Source of the DNA: Burkholderia sp.
Lineage (GTDB): Bacteria > Pseudomonadota > Gammaproteobacteria > Burkholderiales > Burkholderiaceae
DNA: 64,000 bases
Reading direction: 5' to 3'
NCBI GenBank assembly: GCA_031253835.1
Contig: JAIRVP010000054.1
Span: 1 to 64,000 of the forward strand
Shown: piece after piece, positions 16,856-25,334 of the stretch
Numbering within the stretch: position 1 is the stretch's first letter
Layout of the letters: the number at the start of each line of letters is the position of its first letter
Notes under the pieces: generated by a model
What the model saw: only the letters and a program-made list of their open reading frames with translations
Databases searched by the model: none
Told to the model about the DNA's origin: nothing
Position numbers and translations under genes: made by a program

Positions 16856-18016
16856 GTGCCGACGAACGCCCATCCGCCCGAGCGTGCAGGCGCCGATCTC
16901 GCGGCCGCGACGCCCGACGAACTGAGCGACCTGATTGGCCTCGTCTACGAAGGCGTGACGTCCGCCGTGCCGTGGCACGGCCTGCTCGATGCGCTGCGGG
17001 TGCGACTCGCGGCCAACTACGCGACGCTCGTGCTGCGCCCGCCGGCCGACGCGATGAAAGGCCTGATCGTCACGTCGAGCCTGGTGGACACGTCGGTCGG
17101 CACCGGCGCCTACCTGCAGCGCTTCTACACGCTCGACGCTTTCGTCGACCTGCCACGCGATACGGTGACGACCGTGCACGAGATGCTCGGCGAACGGCGC
17201 TGGCTAGAAAGCGAGAAGTACCGCAATTTCGACCGGATGTACGACGTGCTCCACGTGATGGGCGCCGACATTCACGTGGACGTCGACAACGAGTGCCGGC
17301 TGCGCATCTGCCGGCCGCATGGCGCACCGCCGTTCGACGCGAACGACAAGGCGCTGTGCCGGTTCCTGCTGCCGCACCTGAAACGCGCGGCAAGCCTGCG
17401 CGCGAGCCTCGAAGTGACCGCGAACGAGCGCCACCTGTACGCGGAAACGGTCAGTCAGCTGCGCATCGGCGCGATCCTGCTCGACGAACAGGCGCGCGTG
17501 ATGAAGACCAACGACGACGCGGCGCAGGTTCTCGCCGAACGCGACGGGCTGTTCGTCGTCGACGGCAAGCTGGCCTGCGACGGCACGACGAACCAGCGCC
17601 TGCTGCAGACGCTGATCCGCCAGGCGCTGGCCCGGCAGGCCGCCTCCGGGCAAGGCATGACGCTGGCCCGCCGCGCGGGACGCGCCAGGCTCGGCCTGCT
17701 CGTGCGGCCACTGCCGGTCGACGAACAGTCGGGCCGCAAGCGGCGCGCGGCAGCCGTCGTGCTCGTACGGGATCCCGACTGCCGGCCGCAGATATCGGGC
17801 GAGACGCTGCAGGCGATGTTCAACCTGACCCGCAGCGAAGCCTCGCTGGTCCTGCACCTGACGCAAGGGCTGTCGCTGCAGGACGCCGCCGACACGATGG
17901 CGATTCGCCACAACACGGCCCGCTCGCATCTGCGCGCGGTGTTCTCGAAGATGGGCGTCACGCGGCAGACCGAACTGATCCAGGCAATCGAGCATTGCGT
18001 GATCCCGCTGCAGTGA
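16856..18016 (+). CDS. LuxR-type (HTH) transcriptional regulator, TeiR-like, copy 1
   Basis: A 386-residue regulator from a GTG start with an AGGAGA site; the longer ATG frame at 16676 has a low-complexity Arg-rich lead and is rejected. The N-terminal 260 residues are an unassigned sensor-like region, and the last 65 form a LuxR-type helix-turn-helix (NLTRSEASLVLHLTQGLSLQDAADTMAI, RHNTARSHLRAVFSKMGVTRQTEL). It is a paralogue of the protein at 59959-61134. Size and architecture recall TeiR, the steroid-responsive activator of Comamonas testosteroni. It is divergent from kshA1, so it probably senses a steroid and controls that operon; this is inference. Confidence 0.75.
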   Translation: MPTNAHPPERAGADLAAATPDELSDLIGLVYEGVTSAVPWHGLLDALRVRLAANYATLVLRPPADAMKGLIVTSSLVDTSVGTGAYLQRFYTLDAFVDLPRDTVTTVHEMLGERRWLESEKYRNFDRMYDVLHVMGADIHVDVDNECRLRICRPHGAPPFDANDKALCRFLLPHLKRAASLRASLEVTANERHLYAETVSQLRIGAILLDEQARVMKTNDDAAQVLAERDGLFVVDGKLACDGTTNQRLLQTLIRQALARQAASGQGMTLARRAGRARLGLLVRPLPVDEQSGRKRRAAAVVLVRDPDCRPQISGETLQAMFNLTRSEASLVLHLTQGLSLQDAADTMAIRHNTARSHLRAVFSKMGVTRQTELIQAIEHCVIPLQ

Positions 18017-18047
18017 CGCGGTGCGGCACGGCGGCCCGATGCGACCC

Positions 18048-18087
18048 CGCCGATGCTGCTGACAGCACGGTGTCAGCAGCATCGGCG
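18048..18087. promoter_or_regulatory. Perfect 17-bp inverted repeat between regulator and MFS gene
   Basis: CGCCGATGCTGCTGACA (18048-18064) pairs with its exact complement at 18071-18087 across a 6-base loop. No T run follows, so it is not a standard terminator. It could be an operator for the MFS gene starting at 18125, a rho-independent-like stop for the regulator message, or a mobile repeat. An ATG inside it (18053) is in frame with the MFS gene but unlikely to be the start. Confidence 0.7.
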
Positions 18088-18124
18088 TACGCTGGGCTCA
18101 TCGACATCGCTGGAACCACGCATC

Positions 18125-19507
18125 GTGCCGGATACCGGTTCTCACGCACCGTCCGCCGCCTTCGCCACGGCCGGGCGACGCGGGCTCACCCTCCTGACCC
18201 TCTGCATCGCCGTGCTCGTCGCGCAGGTCGACACGGCCGTCGTGAATCTGGCGACGCGCGCGATCGGCGACTATTTCCATGCGGGCGTCGGCGCATTGCA
18301 ATGGGTCGTCGACAGCTACAACCTCACTTACGCCGTGCTGCTGCTCACCGGCGGGCTGCTCGCCGACCTGCACGGCCGGCGCCGCATCTTCATCGCCGGT
18401 ACCGTCATCTTCACCGTCGCATCGCTGCTGTGCGCGCTCGCGCCGTCGGTGGCGACGCTGATCGCCGCACGCGCGCTGGCCGGCGTCGGCGCCGCACTGC
18501 TGCTGCCGGCGTCGCTCGCGATCGTGCGTGTCGTGTGGCGCGATCCGGTCGAGCGCGGCCGCGCGCTCGGCATCTGGGCCGCCTGCAACGGCGCGGCGAT
18601 GGCGATCGGCCCGACGCTCGGCGGCGTACTGATTCGCCACTTCGGCTGGCGCAGCATCTTCTTCGTGGTCGTGCCGTTGAGCATCGCCGCGATGCTGCTC
18701 GCGATCCCGGCGGTGCCCGAGTCGTCCGATCCGCGAGGCCGGCATGTCGACGGCGGCGCGCAGGTCACGGGGGCGCTCGCGCTCGGCGCACTGGCGTACG
18801 CGGCGATCGTGTTCCGAGACTCGCCGGCCGCGTGTGTACTCGCGGGCTGCGCAGCGATTGCGTCATTCGTCGCGTTCGTCGCAATCGAGCGCCGCCACGG
18901 TGAAGCCGCGCTGGTGCCGCTCGACATCTTCCGGATCCGAGCGTTTCGCGGCGCGATCGCCGCGACCGCCGGCATGACGTTCGGCATGTACGGCGTGCTG
19001 TTCCTGCTGCCGCTGACGTGGCAAGGCACCGGCCGCCTGGATTCGACCGGCGCGGGCCTCGCGCTGCTGCCGATGGCGCTCGTGTTCGTCGTCGTGTCGC
19101 CGTGGTCGGGGCCGCTGTCCGAGCGCATCGGCACGCGCGCGACGACGGCCGGCGGCGTCGCGGTGATCGCGAGCGGGCTCGCCGTGATCGGCGCGTCGGC
19201 CGGTTCATCGAGCCTGCTCGGCGCCGAAACCGGGCTCGCGTTGACGGGGCTCGGGATGGGTCTCGCGACGGGCCCGCTGATGACCGTCGCGGTCGGCGCG
19301 GTCGACGCCGCGCGTTCGGGCACCGCGAGCGCGCTCGTCAACGTCGCGCGGATGACCGGCGCGACGCTCGGGATCGCGGTGCTCGGCACGCTGTTCGCGG
19401 CCGCGCATGGCGGCGCGGCGGGCTTGCGCGCGGCGATGTTTGCCGGCGCGGTGGTTCAATTGACGGGCGCGGTGGTGTCGGCCATCAGCGTGCAGCAGGC
19501 AGCGTGA
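18125..19507 (+). CDS. MFS efflux transporter, DHA2 (14-TM) type
   Basis: About 460 residues with many hydrophobic helices. The motifs GLLADLHGRRRIFIAG (loop 2-3), ARALAGVGAALLLPASLAIV and AMAIGPTLGGVLIRHFGWRSIFFV are those of DHA2 drug:H+ antiporters. The GTG at 18125 is preferred because the in-frame ATG at 18053 lies within an inverted repeat; its ribosome binding site is poor. Inner membrane. It may export a toxic compound, possibly a steroid or intermediate, but nothing in the sequence fixes the cargo. Confidence 0.78.
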   Translation: MPDTGSHAPSAAFATAGRRGLTLLTLCIAVLVAQVDTAVVNLATRAIGDYFHAGVGALQWVVDSYNLTYAVLLLTGGLLADLHGRRRIFIAGTVIFTVASLLCALAPSVATLIAARALAGVGAALLLPASLAIVRVVWRDPVERGRALGIWAACNGAAMAIGPTLGGVLIRHFGWRSIFFVVVPLSIAAMLLAIPAVPESSDPRGRHVDGGAQVTGALALGALAYAAIVFRDSPAACVLAGCAAIASFVAFVAIERRHGEAALVPLDIFRIRAFRGAIAATAGMTFGMYGVLFLLPLTWQGTGRLDSTGAGLALLPMALVFVVVSPWSGPLSERIGTRATTAGGVAVIASGLAVIGASAGSSSLLGAETGLALTGLGMGLATGPLMTVAVGAVDAARSGTASALVNVARMTGATLGIAVLGTLFAAAHGGAAGLRAAMFAGAVVQLTGAVVSAISVQQAA

Positions 19508-19524
19508 CGCACCGCGCCACCGGC

Positions 19525-19767
19525 TCAGTGATGTTTCCCGCCGTGCTTGCGCGCCCGGTGCTCGGCGCGCTTCTGCAGCAGCACCGGCATCAGCGCCTCG
19601 ATGTACTGCCGCGCCTGTCCGCGCGTGACGATCTCGCTGAAGCGCTGGTGCGCCTTCTCCTGGCCGACCAGCGCCGCATGCGCTTTCCTCAGGATGTGCA
19701 GATACGCGATCAGGCTCGTGCCGTCGCGCACGGGCAAAGCATCGCGCGGGTCCGGGGTCGTGCTCAT
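19525..19767 (-). CDS. Small conserved-looking basic protein next to phosphoesterase
   Basis: An 80-residue protein, His/Lys-rich at the C-terminus (HRARKHGGKHH), predicted mainly helical (TSLIAYLHILRKAHAALVGQEKAHQRFSEIVTRGQ). It starts in an ATGA overlap with the phosphoesterase stop, so it is translated with it. No signal or membrane segment is seen. Function unknown; a partner or regulator of the phosphoesterase is possible. Confidence 0.6.
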   Translation of the reverse strand: MSTTPDPRDALPVRDGTSLIAYLHILRKAHAALVGQEKAHQRFSEIVTRGQARQYIEALMPVLLQKRAEHRARKHGGKHH

Positions 19768-21011
19768 GTTCCGATCCTTTGCGGACAATCCGTCCGGCAC
19801 GTAGTCGTCACGAGCGCCAGCAGGTCGTTGGCGAGGCGGTCGCGATCGGTCAGCGGCGCGAAGCCGAACAGCCGCCCGAGCGTCGCGGCCACCGACGCAT
19901 GGTCGTACGGCGTGTGATCGACCTGTCCGGCCGCGACCCACGGCGAAATCACGATTGCCGGCACGCGCACGCCGTACACGTCGAAGCCGAAGCCGCTCGC
20001 GTTCAGCGTCGCGGCCGCGCCGTCGTTCGGCGGCGGTGCCGCGCCCGGCTTGACCGAATCGTAGAAGCCGCCGTGCTCGTCGTAGACGATCACGAACAGG
20101 CTGCTGTTCCATACCGGCGAATTGCGGATCGCGTTGTACACGCGGGCGGCGAGCTGGTCGCCGCCGGCCAGCCCGTCCATCGGATGCTGCGAGCTGCCGT
20201 TTTGATAGGTGCCGTGCACGATGTCGCCGTAGCCGGGCTCGATGAACGTGTAGCGCGCCGTGTAGCCGGCCGCGAGATCGGCTTCGAAATGCGCGAGATC
20301 GTCGACGTCGAAGAAGCTGATGCCCTTCAGCGACGCGACCTGCGGCACCCGGCCGAGCGGATCGCCGGTCTGGTCCTGGTAGATGCGCCAGTTGTCGTCG
20401 CCGAGCGCGCCGAAGATCGAGCCCTTCGGATAGGGAAAGCCGTCGAACGCATCCCATCCGCCCATCTCTTCCCTGGTCGGCGAATGGTCGAGCCCGGCCG
20501 ACGACGCACCGTGCAGGAAGAAGCGGTTCGGCCAGGTCGGCCCCGGCATCGACGCATGCCACGCGTCGCACAGCACGAACGCATTCGCGAGCGCGTACAG
20601 CGACGGCGCCTGCGTCGCGACGTCGGCACCCTGCATGATCTTGCCCGCGTCGGCCGGCTGCGGCGGCGTGCCTTCGTCATGCGACGTCGCGTAATTCGAC
20701 ACGAAGCCCGTATTGCCGACCGGCGGATAAGGCTGCCCTTTCACGAACGGCACGCCTGCACCGCAGAGCTGTTCGAGCACGTCGGTGAATTCATGGCACG
20801 GATCGGTCGGCATCCGGTCGGGCGCACCGCCGCCGAACGGATAGACCGCACCGCCATATGCGTTGCTGTCGCCTGGCGACGCGGCGACGATGTCGGCGAT
20901 GCCCGACAGCGCGAACAGGTGATCGAAGGAACGGTTCTCGAGCATCAGCACGAACACGTGCTGGATGCGGTCCTGAACGGACGGGGATGCGGGGGCTGCG
21001 TCTGCACTCAT
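19764..21011 (-). CDS. Phosphoesterase family protein (phospholipase C/acid phosphatase type)
   Basis: A 415-residue member of the alkaline-phosphatase-like phosphoesterase family. The N-terminal FVLMLENRSFDHLF and the later VYDEHGGFYDSV and DHTPYDHASVAATLGRLFG are the metal-binding and family signature blocks. There is no signal peptide or Tat motif, unlike secreted phospholipases C, so it may be cytosolic or released another way. It is co-transcribed with the 80-residue protein. Substrate, phospholipid or phosphate ester, is not known and there is no clear tie to steroid metabolism. Confidence 0.78.
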   Translation of the reverse strand: MSADAAPASPSVQDRIQHVFVLMLENRSFDHLFALSGIADIVAASPGDSNAYGGAVYPFGGGAPDRMPTDPCHEFTDVLEQLCGAGVPFVKGQPYPPVGNTGFVSNYATSHDEGTPPQPADAGKIMQGADVATQAPSLYALANAFVLCDAWHASMPGPTWPNRFFLHGASSAGLDHSPTREEMGGWDAFDGFPYPKGSIFGALGDDNWRIYQDQTGDPLGRVPQVASLKGISFFDVDDLAHFEADLAAGYTARYTFIEPGYGDIVHGTYQNGSSQHPMDGLAGGDQLAARVYNAIRNSPVWNSSLFVIVYDEHGGFYDSVKPGAAPPPNDGAAATLNASGFGFDVYGVRVPAIVISPWVAAGQVDHTPYDHASVAATLGRLFGFAPLTDRDRLANDLLALVTTTCRTDCPQRIGT

Positions 21012-21181
21012 GGCGCCTCCTGGCGTCGCGCGACGAATGTCCGGCTGGCACGATCGTCGGCCCGCTGAAAGCCACTGAAGGGATTGAAAGCCATGCGCGC
21101 GGGCCGCGAATTGCCGACGAGTGTACGACCGCGCCGGCCCGCGCGTAAAGCGTCATACGAACGGCGTCACCACCTGCCGGT

Positions 21182-22078
21182 TCAGCCGTCGGCCGGTGCG
21201 GCTTTCAGCGTGACGACATCGCGCCGCGGCGGCGCGCCGAACATCCGCGCGTATTCGCGGCTGAACTGCGACGCGCTTTCGTAGCCGACGCGATATGCGG
21301 CCGTCTCCGCGTTCGCCGCGCCCGTCACCATCAGGTGTCGCGCTTCGAGCAGGCGCAGTTGCTTCTGGTACTGCAGCGGCGTCATCGACGTCAGCGCCTT
21401 GAATTGCCGGTGAAACGCCGACGGGCTCATTTGCGCGACGGCAGCAAGATCCTCGACGCGAATGGCCTCGGCGAACTGGCCGCGCAGCGCATGGATCGCG
21501 GCCACCACGCGCTGCGCGTGCCCGTTGGCGAACACGACGCGCGAGACTTCGCCGCCGTGCGGGCCCGCGAGCAGCCAGTAGCAGATCTCGCGCATCACGA
21601 GCGGCGCGACGACCGGAATCGCGGCCGGCGTATCGAGCAGCCGCATCATCCGCAGCACGCAATCGGCGAGCGGCCCGCCGAAATCGGTCACGCAGACGCC
21701 ATGCCCGACCGGGCCGGCCGCCTGCGGCGGCGCGTCGAGCCGTTCGAGCACGTCGCGCATCATCGCGAGATCGAATTCGAGCACGATGCCGAGGAACGGT
21801 TCGGTTTCGCTGGCCTTCACGATGCGGCTCGTCGCCGGCATCTCGACGCTGACGACGAGCGCGCGGCCGGGCCCGTAGTCGTAGCGCCGGCCGCCGAACG
21901 TCGTCCACTTCGCGCCCTGCACGACGACGCACAGCGCCGGCTTCATGATCAGCGGCGCGGGCAGCCGCTCGCGGTTGGAGCGCAGCAGGATCAGCCCGTC
22001 GATCGCCGTCGCGAACCGGCGTTCGTCGCCCTGATCGCCGGTCAGGCGCGCGACGCGTTCGACCAGTTCGTCCGACAT
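21182..22078 (-). CDS. AraC family transcriptional regulator
   Basis: A 298-residue regulator read from the ATG at 22078 (GGAGGG site). The N-terminal half has the AraC-type sensing domain pattern of the YqhC kind (LPAPLIMKPALCVVVQGAKWTTFGGRRYDYG), and the C-terminal AraC HTH carries MSPSAFHRQFKALTSMTPLQYQKQLRL and YRVGYESASQFSREYARMFG. It diverges from an SDR gene (167 bases between starts), the usual arrangement for this regulator type with its target oxidoreductase. It probably activates that gene in response to an aldehyde or similar signal. Confidence 0.82.
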   Translation of the reverse strand: MSDELVERVARLTGDQGDERRFATAIDGLILLRSNRERLPAPLIMKPALCVVVQGAKWTTFGGRRYDYGPGRALVVSVEMPATSRIVKASETEPFLGIVLEFDLAMMRDVLERLDAPPQAAGPVGHGVCVTDFGGPLADCVLRMMRLLDTPAAIPVVAPLVMREICYWLLAGPHGGEVSRVVFANGHAQRVVAAIHALRGQFAEAIRVEDLAAVAQMSPSAFHRQFKALTSMTPLQYQKQLRLLEARHLMVTGAANAETAAYRVGYESASQFSREYARMFGAPPRRDVVTLKAAPADG

Positions 22079-22245
22079 GGTGCAGCCCTCCTTGTCCCGA
22101 TGTGCGGATGGTACACGCGGCACCGCGTGCGTCGGGGCGGCCGGGCAGGATCAGGCAAGAACGCAGCCGGTTCCGGCATTCATCGGGCACGACGGTCGCC
22201 GTACGCTGGCGGCTGTCCATCACCGACCTCGACCAGGAGCACAGC

Positions 22246-23025
22246 ATGACTGCAGCACATTCCACCGGTTCCGCCCCGACAATCGCCGTCGTCACCGGCG
22301 GCAGCCGCGGGCTCGGCCGCAATACGGTGCTTCATGTCGCGCAGCGCGGCGTGCGCACGATCTTCACGTACCGCTCGAATCGCGCGGAAGCCGATCACGT
22401 CGTCGCGCTGGCCGCCGAAGCCGGCCAGCCGGCGCTCGCACTGCCGCTCGACACCGGCGAGACCGCCACGTTCGGCCGCTTCGCCGAACAGCTCCGCGAC
22501 GCGCTGTCAGGCTGGGGCGCCGACCGCTTCGACTTCCTCGTCAACAATGCGGGCACGTCGCATCACGCGCCGATCGCCGAGACGACCGAAGCCGATCTCG
22601 ACGCGCTCTATCGCGTGCACTTCAAGGGGGTGTTCTTCCTCACGCAGACGCTGCTGCCGCTGATCCGCGACGGCGGCCGCATCGTGAACGTGTCGTCGGG
22701 CCTCACGCGCGTCGCGGTGCCCGGCAGCGCGGCCTATGGATCGATGAAGGGCGCGGTCGAGGTGCTGACGCGCTATCTGGCGAAAGAACTGGGCCCGCGC
22801 CGCATCGCGGTCAACGTCGTCGCGCCGGGCGCGGTCGCGACCGACTTCAGCGGCGGGATGGTGCGCGACAACCCGGAGGTCAACCGGCGCGTCGCGGAAT
22901 GGACCGCGCTCGGCCGCGTGGGCGAGCCCGACGACATCGGGCCGATGATCGCGTCGCTGCTGTCGGACGACAACCGCTGGGTCAATGCGCAGCGCATCGA
23001 GGTGTCGGGCGGGATGGCGCTCTGA
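22246..23025 (+). CDS. SDR family oxidoreductase, AraC-linked
   Basis: A 259-residue SDR from the ATG at 22246 with a CAGGAGCA site. TGGSRGLG, FLVNNAGTSHH, VNVSSGLTR and AYGSMKGAVEVLTRYLAKELG hold the cofactor and catalytic residues. The sequence is of the kind found opposite AraC/YqhC regulators across Burkholderia and Pseudomonas. It is followed by an intrinsic terminator, so it is a single-gene unit. No steroid link can be shown. Confidence 0.8.
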   Translation: MTAAHSTGSAPTIAVVTGGSRGLGRNTVLHVAQRGVRTIFTYRSNRAEADHVVALAAEAGQPALALPLDTGETATFGRFAEQLRDALSGWGADRFDFLVNNAGTSHHAPIAETTEADLDALYRVHFKGVFFLTQTLLPLIRDGGRIVNVSSGLTRVAVPGSAAYGSMKGAVEVLTRYLAKELGPRRIAVNVVAPGAVATDFSGGMVRDNPEVNRRVAEWTALGRVGEPDDIGPMIASLLSDDNRWVNAQRIEVSGGMAL

Positions 23026-23072
23026 GCGTTGACTTCCGCCGATCGGCCCGATACGATCGACGCACTTTCAAG

Positions 23073-23107
23073 ACGCCCTCCCGGTCCGCCGGGAGGGCGT
23101 TTCGTTT
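23073..23107 (+). terminator. Intrinsic terminator after SDR
   Basis: ACGCCCTCCCGG (23073-23084) pairs perfectly with 23089-23100 over a TCCG loop, followed by TTCGTTTT. It separates the SDR gene from the hydrolase at 23139. Confidence 0.82.
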
Positions 23108-23138
23108 TGGTTCCCCAACCAGAAGGAAACGACTTGAA

Positions 23139-23948
23139 ATGAACCCGATCGACACCGCCCTCGCCGCCCGCCCGGCCGGCAGCCACGACGGCCTCGGCTA
23201 CCTGCAGCACGGTACCGGCCCCGAATGCGTGATGGTCCTGCACGACTGGCTCGGCGACCACACGAACTACGCGGCAGCGCTGCCGTATCTCGACGCAACA
23301 GCCTTCACGTACGCGTTCGTCGACCTGCGCGGCTACGGCGCGTCCCGCCACCTGACCGGCGCATACACCGTCGACGAAATCTCCGCGGACTGCCTCGCCC
23401 TCGCGGATCGTCTCGGCTGGCAGCGCTTTCACGTGATCGGCCACTCGATGACCGGCATGGCGACGCAACGGCTCGCCGCCGATGCGCCGTCGCGCATCAA
23501 GAGCGCGATCGCCGTATGCCCTGTTTCGGCGGCCGGCAACCGCCTGAGCGACGACGCGCGCGCCTTCTTCGCGAGCACGACGGTCGATGACGACGCGTTT
23601 CGGCGGCTCGTGCGATTCGTGACGGGGGGATTGTCGGCGCGCTGGGCCGACCTGAAGCTGCGGCAGAACCGCGAGCGCGTGGCGCCCGGTTGCCGGCTCG
23701 CGTATCTCGAGATGCTGACGCGTACGGAATTCGTCGACGACGTGCGCGGGCTCGACACGCGCTTCCTGGTGATCGTCGGCGACAAGGATCCGGGGCTCGA
23801 CGCAGCGGCGATGCAGGCGACGTTTCTCGCGTGGCATCCGAACGCGCGGCTCGTGACGATACCGAATTGCGGGCATTACCCGATGCAGGAATGTCCGCCG
23901 TACTTCGCGATGATCGTCGAGGATTTCCTGCGGGACGCGGCCGCCTGA
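23139..23948 (+). CDS. Alpha/beta hydrolase
   Basis: A 269-residue alpha/beta-fold protein from the ATG at 23139 after an AAGGAA site. It shows VLHDWLGDHTNY in the oxyanion region, DLRGYGASR, nucleophile Ser in GHSMTGM, the acid Asp in GDKDPGLD and a late His in NCGHYPM. It lies alone between a terminator and the convergent IF-1 gene. Family members include esterases, haloperoxidase-like and C-C hydrolases; the substrate is unknown. Confidence 0.75.
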   Translation: MNPIDTALAARPAGSHDGLGYLQHGTGPECVMVLHDWLGDHTNYAAALPYLDATAFTYAFVDLRGYGASRHLTGAYTVDEISADCLALADRLGWQRFHVIGHSMTGMATQRLAADAPSRIKSAIAVCPVSAAGNRLSDDARAFFASTTVDDDAFRRLVRFVTGGLSARWADLKLRQNRERVAPGCRLAYLEMLTRTEFVDDVRGLDTRFLVIVGDKDPGLDAAAMQATFLAWHPNARLVTIPNCGHYPMQECPPYFAMIVEDFLRDAAA

Positions 23949-24020
23949 GCGTTGCGCACGCGCGGCGGCCGGTGAAGGCGGTGTTGGCCGCCGCGGCATG
24001 AGGCACCGCCGGCGACCGGC

Positions 24021-24073
24021 GAACGGCATGCAACGTGCCGTTCATCCGGTTCGTCCGGCCGCGTGGCCGGACG
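24021..24073. repeat. Two short hairpins between convergent genes
   Basis: GAACGGCA at 24021 pairs with 24036-24043 (7-base loop) and CGTCCGGCC at 24052 pairs with 24065-24073 (4-base loop). Neither has a T run. They probably terminate or stabilise the convergent hydrolase and IF-1 messages. Confidence 0.45.
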
Positions 24074-24117
24074 GGTGTCGACCCGTGCGCGATGTGCCGC
24101 GCGCCGGTCGTGGCCGC

Positions 24118-24381
24118 TTAACGACGCGGCTGGCCGCTTCGCGGCGGACGCGGCGAATTCGCGTCCTTGTGACGGAAGTTGATACGACCCTTCGTGAGGT
24201 CGTAGACCGACAGTTCCAGCGTCACGCGGTCGCCCGCGAGAATGCGGATGTGGTTCTTGCGCATGCGGCCCGACGCATACGCGCCCACCACGACGCCGTT
24301 TTCCAGCGTCACACGGTATTTGCTGTCCGGCAGCACTTCGTCGACGATCCCGTCGAGTTCCAGCAGTTCTTCTTTTGCCAA
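24118..24381 (-). CDS. infA: Translation initiation factor IF-1, extended second copy
   Basis: An 87-residue S1/OB-fold protein. It starts at a TTG (24381) with a strong GGAGG site, and the residues AKEELLELDGIVDEVLPDSKYRV, ENGVVVGAYASGRMRKNHIRIL, GDRV and YDLTKGRINFRHK fit IF-1 closely. The usual IF-1 is about 72 residues; here a Pro/Arg-rich tail (NSPRPPRSGQPRR) is added. Beta-proteobacteria such as Burkholderia carry a second infA of this kind. The cold-shock gene lies upstream in the same direction, which fits a stress-related role. Confidence 0.88.
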   Translation of the reverse strand: MAKEELLELDGIVDEVLPDSKYRVTLENGVVVGAYASGRMRKNHIRILAGDRVTLELSVYDLTKGRINFRHKDANSPRPPRSGQPRR

Positions 24382-24849
24382 ACCAATTCCTCCAGACAAG
24401 GTGATAGACCGCGGCCGCGGCGATCTGCCCGGCGCCGCATCCCACAACGGGACGGCGCCGGCAGGCTGCCGGGGATCGGTTCGTTCAGACGGGCCAAGGG
24501 CCTGTCTTGCGATCGGAGCCCGGCGCGTTGCGGCGTTCGGGCGGTCAGTGGCGGCGGCGGGATGAGCGCCGCGCAAGTCGGGACCGCGCCGGCTACGACA
24601 GGGCGGCGGTCTGCTCAGGTTGATGCGTTGAAGCGGTGATGCGCTCGCGAAGCGGCGAGCGCTTTACGAGGGCGTTACGTCGCACGCCGTGTTCAGGCAT
24701 GCGAGGAGGGAGGCGTCACGACCGATGCATCGTGAATGTCGCGATGCATCGGTCGTGCGCATCGGAACGCGCTGGCGCCGCCAGGGCGGCGCCTCGCGCG
24801 AAACTCCATCCGGCAGCGGCCACCGATTGGCGGCCGACGCCGATGCGGC
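24382..24849. other. 468-base gap between cold-shock and IF-1 genes with a 16-bp perfect hairpin
   Basis: No gene is evident. CACGACCGATGCATCG (24717-24732) pairs perfectly with 24742-24757 across a 9-base loop, about 95 bases beyond the cold-shock stop and 335 before the infA start. It is terminator-like without a T run, and could separate the two genes or act in cold-responsive RNA folding. Confidence 0.6.
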
Positions 24850-25053
24850 TTACTGCGGCGTGATGTTCGACGCTTGCAGACCCTTCGGGCCGCGCTTCAC
24901 TTCGAAGCTGACCTTCTGGCCTTCGGCCAGGGTCTTGAAGCCCGTGCCGCGAATTTCCGAGAAATGGGCGAACAGATCGTCGCCGCCGTTGTCCGGGGAG
25001 ATGAAACCAAAGCCCTTGGTTTCGTTGAACCACTTGACGGTACCGGTATCCAC
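24850..25053 (-). CDS. cspA: Cold-shock protein, CspA family
   Basis: A 67-residue cold-shock domain protein starting at GTG (25053) with an AAGGAAG site. VDTGTVKWFNETKGFGFI carries RNP1 (KGFGFI) and DDLFAHF carries RNP2; the C-terminus is LQASNITPQ. It binds single-stranded RNA and DNA as an RNA chaperone. The upstream 280 bases to the KshA2 stop hold no gene and probably include a long structured leader, common in this family. An ATG-initiated 96-residue reading lacks CSD similarity in its extra part. Confidence 0.9.
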   Translation of the reverse strand: MDTGTVKWFNETKGFGFISPDNGGDDLFAHFSEIRGTGFKTLAEGQKVSFEVKRGPKGLQASNITPQ

Positions 25054-25334
25054 AAATACTTCCTTAATACAAATAATTGAACATGCGCCCATGACGGGCA
25101 CAGAAAGACTCAAAGAGGGAGAGACCAACGACTGCCGCACGGAGTGCGGCCAATGATGAGCAATCGAACTTCTTGAACACTTCGACCGTAGACACTACGC
25201 TGCCGCAGCCGTTTCGTCAAGCCATTTCGATGCAGTGCAGCATGCGATCGCCGCGTGCGCCTTGTGCGGCGGGCGTGACCGGCCGACGGGGCACATTCCG
25301 ATGCGCCCCCGTTTTCGACCGGCCAGCCCGTTTT

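Noticed and set aside
18053..18055. ATG start for the MFS gene
   Set aside because: It lies inside the 17-bp perfect inverted repeat with no ribosome site; the GTG at 18125 better matches family length.
22246..23025. AraC-linked SDR as a steroid enzyme
   Set aside because: The divergent AraC/SDR arrangement is common outside steroid clusters and the gene is insulated by a terminator.
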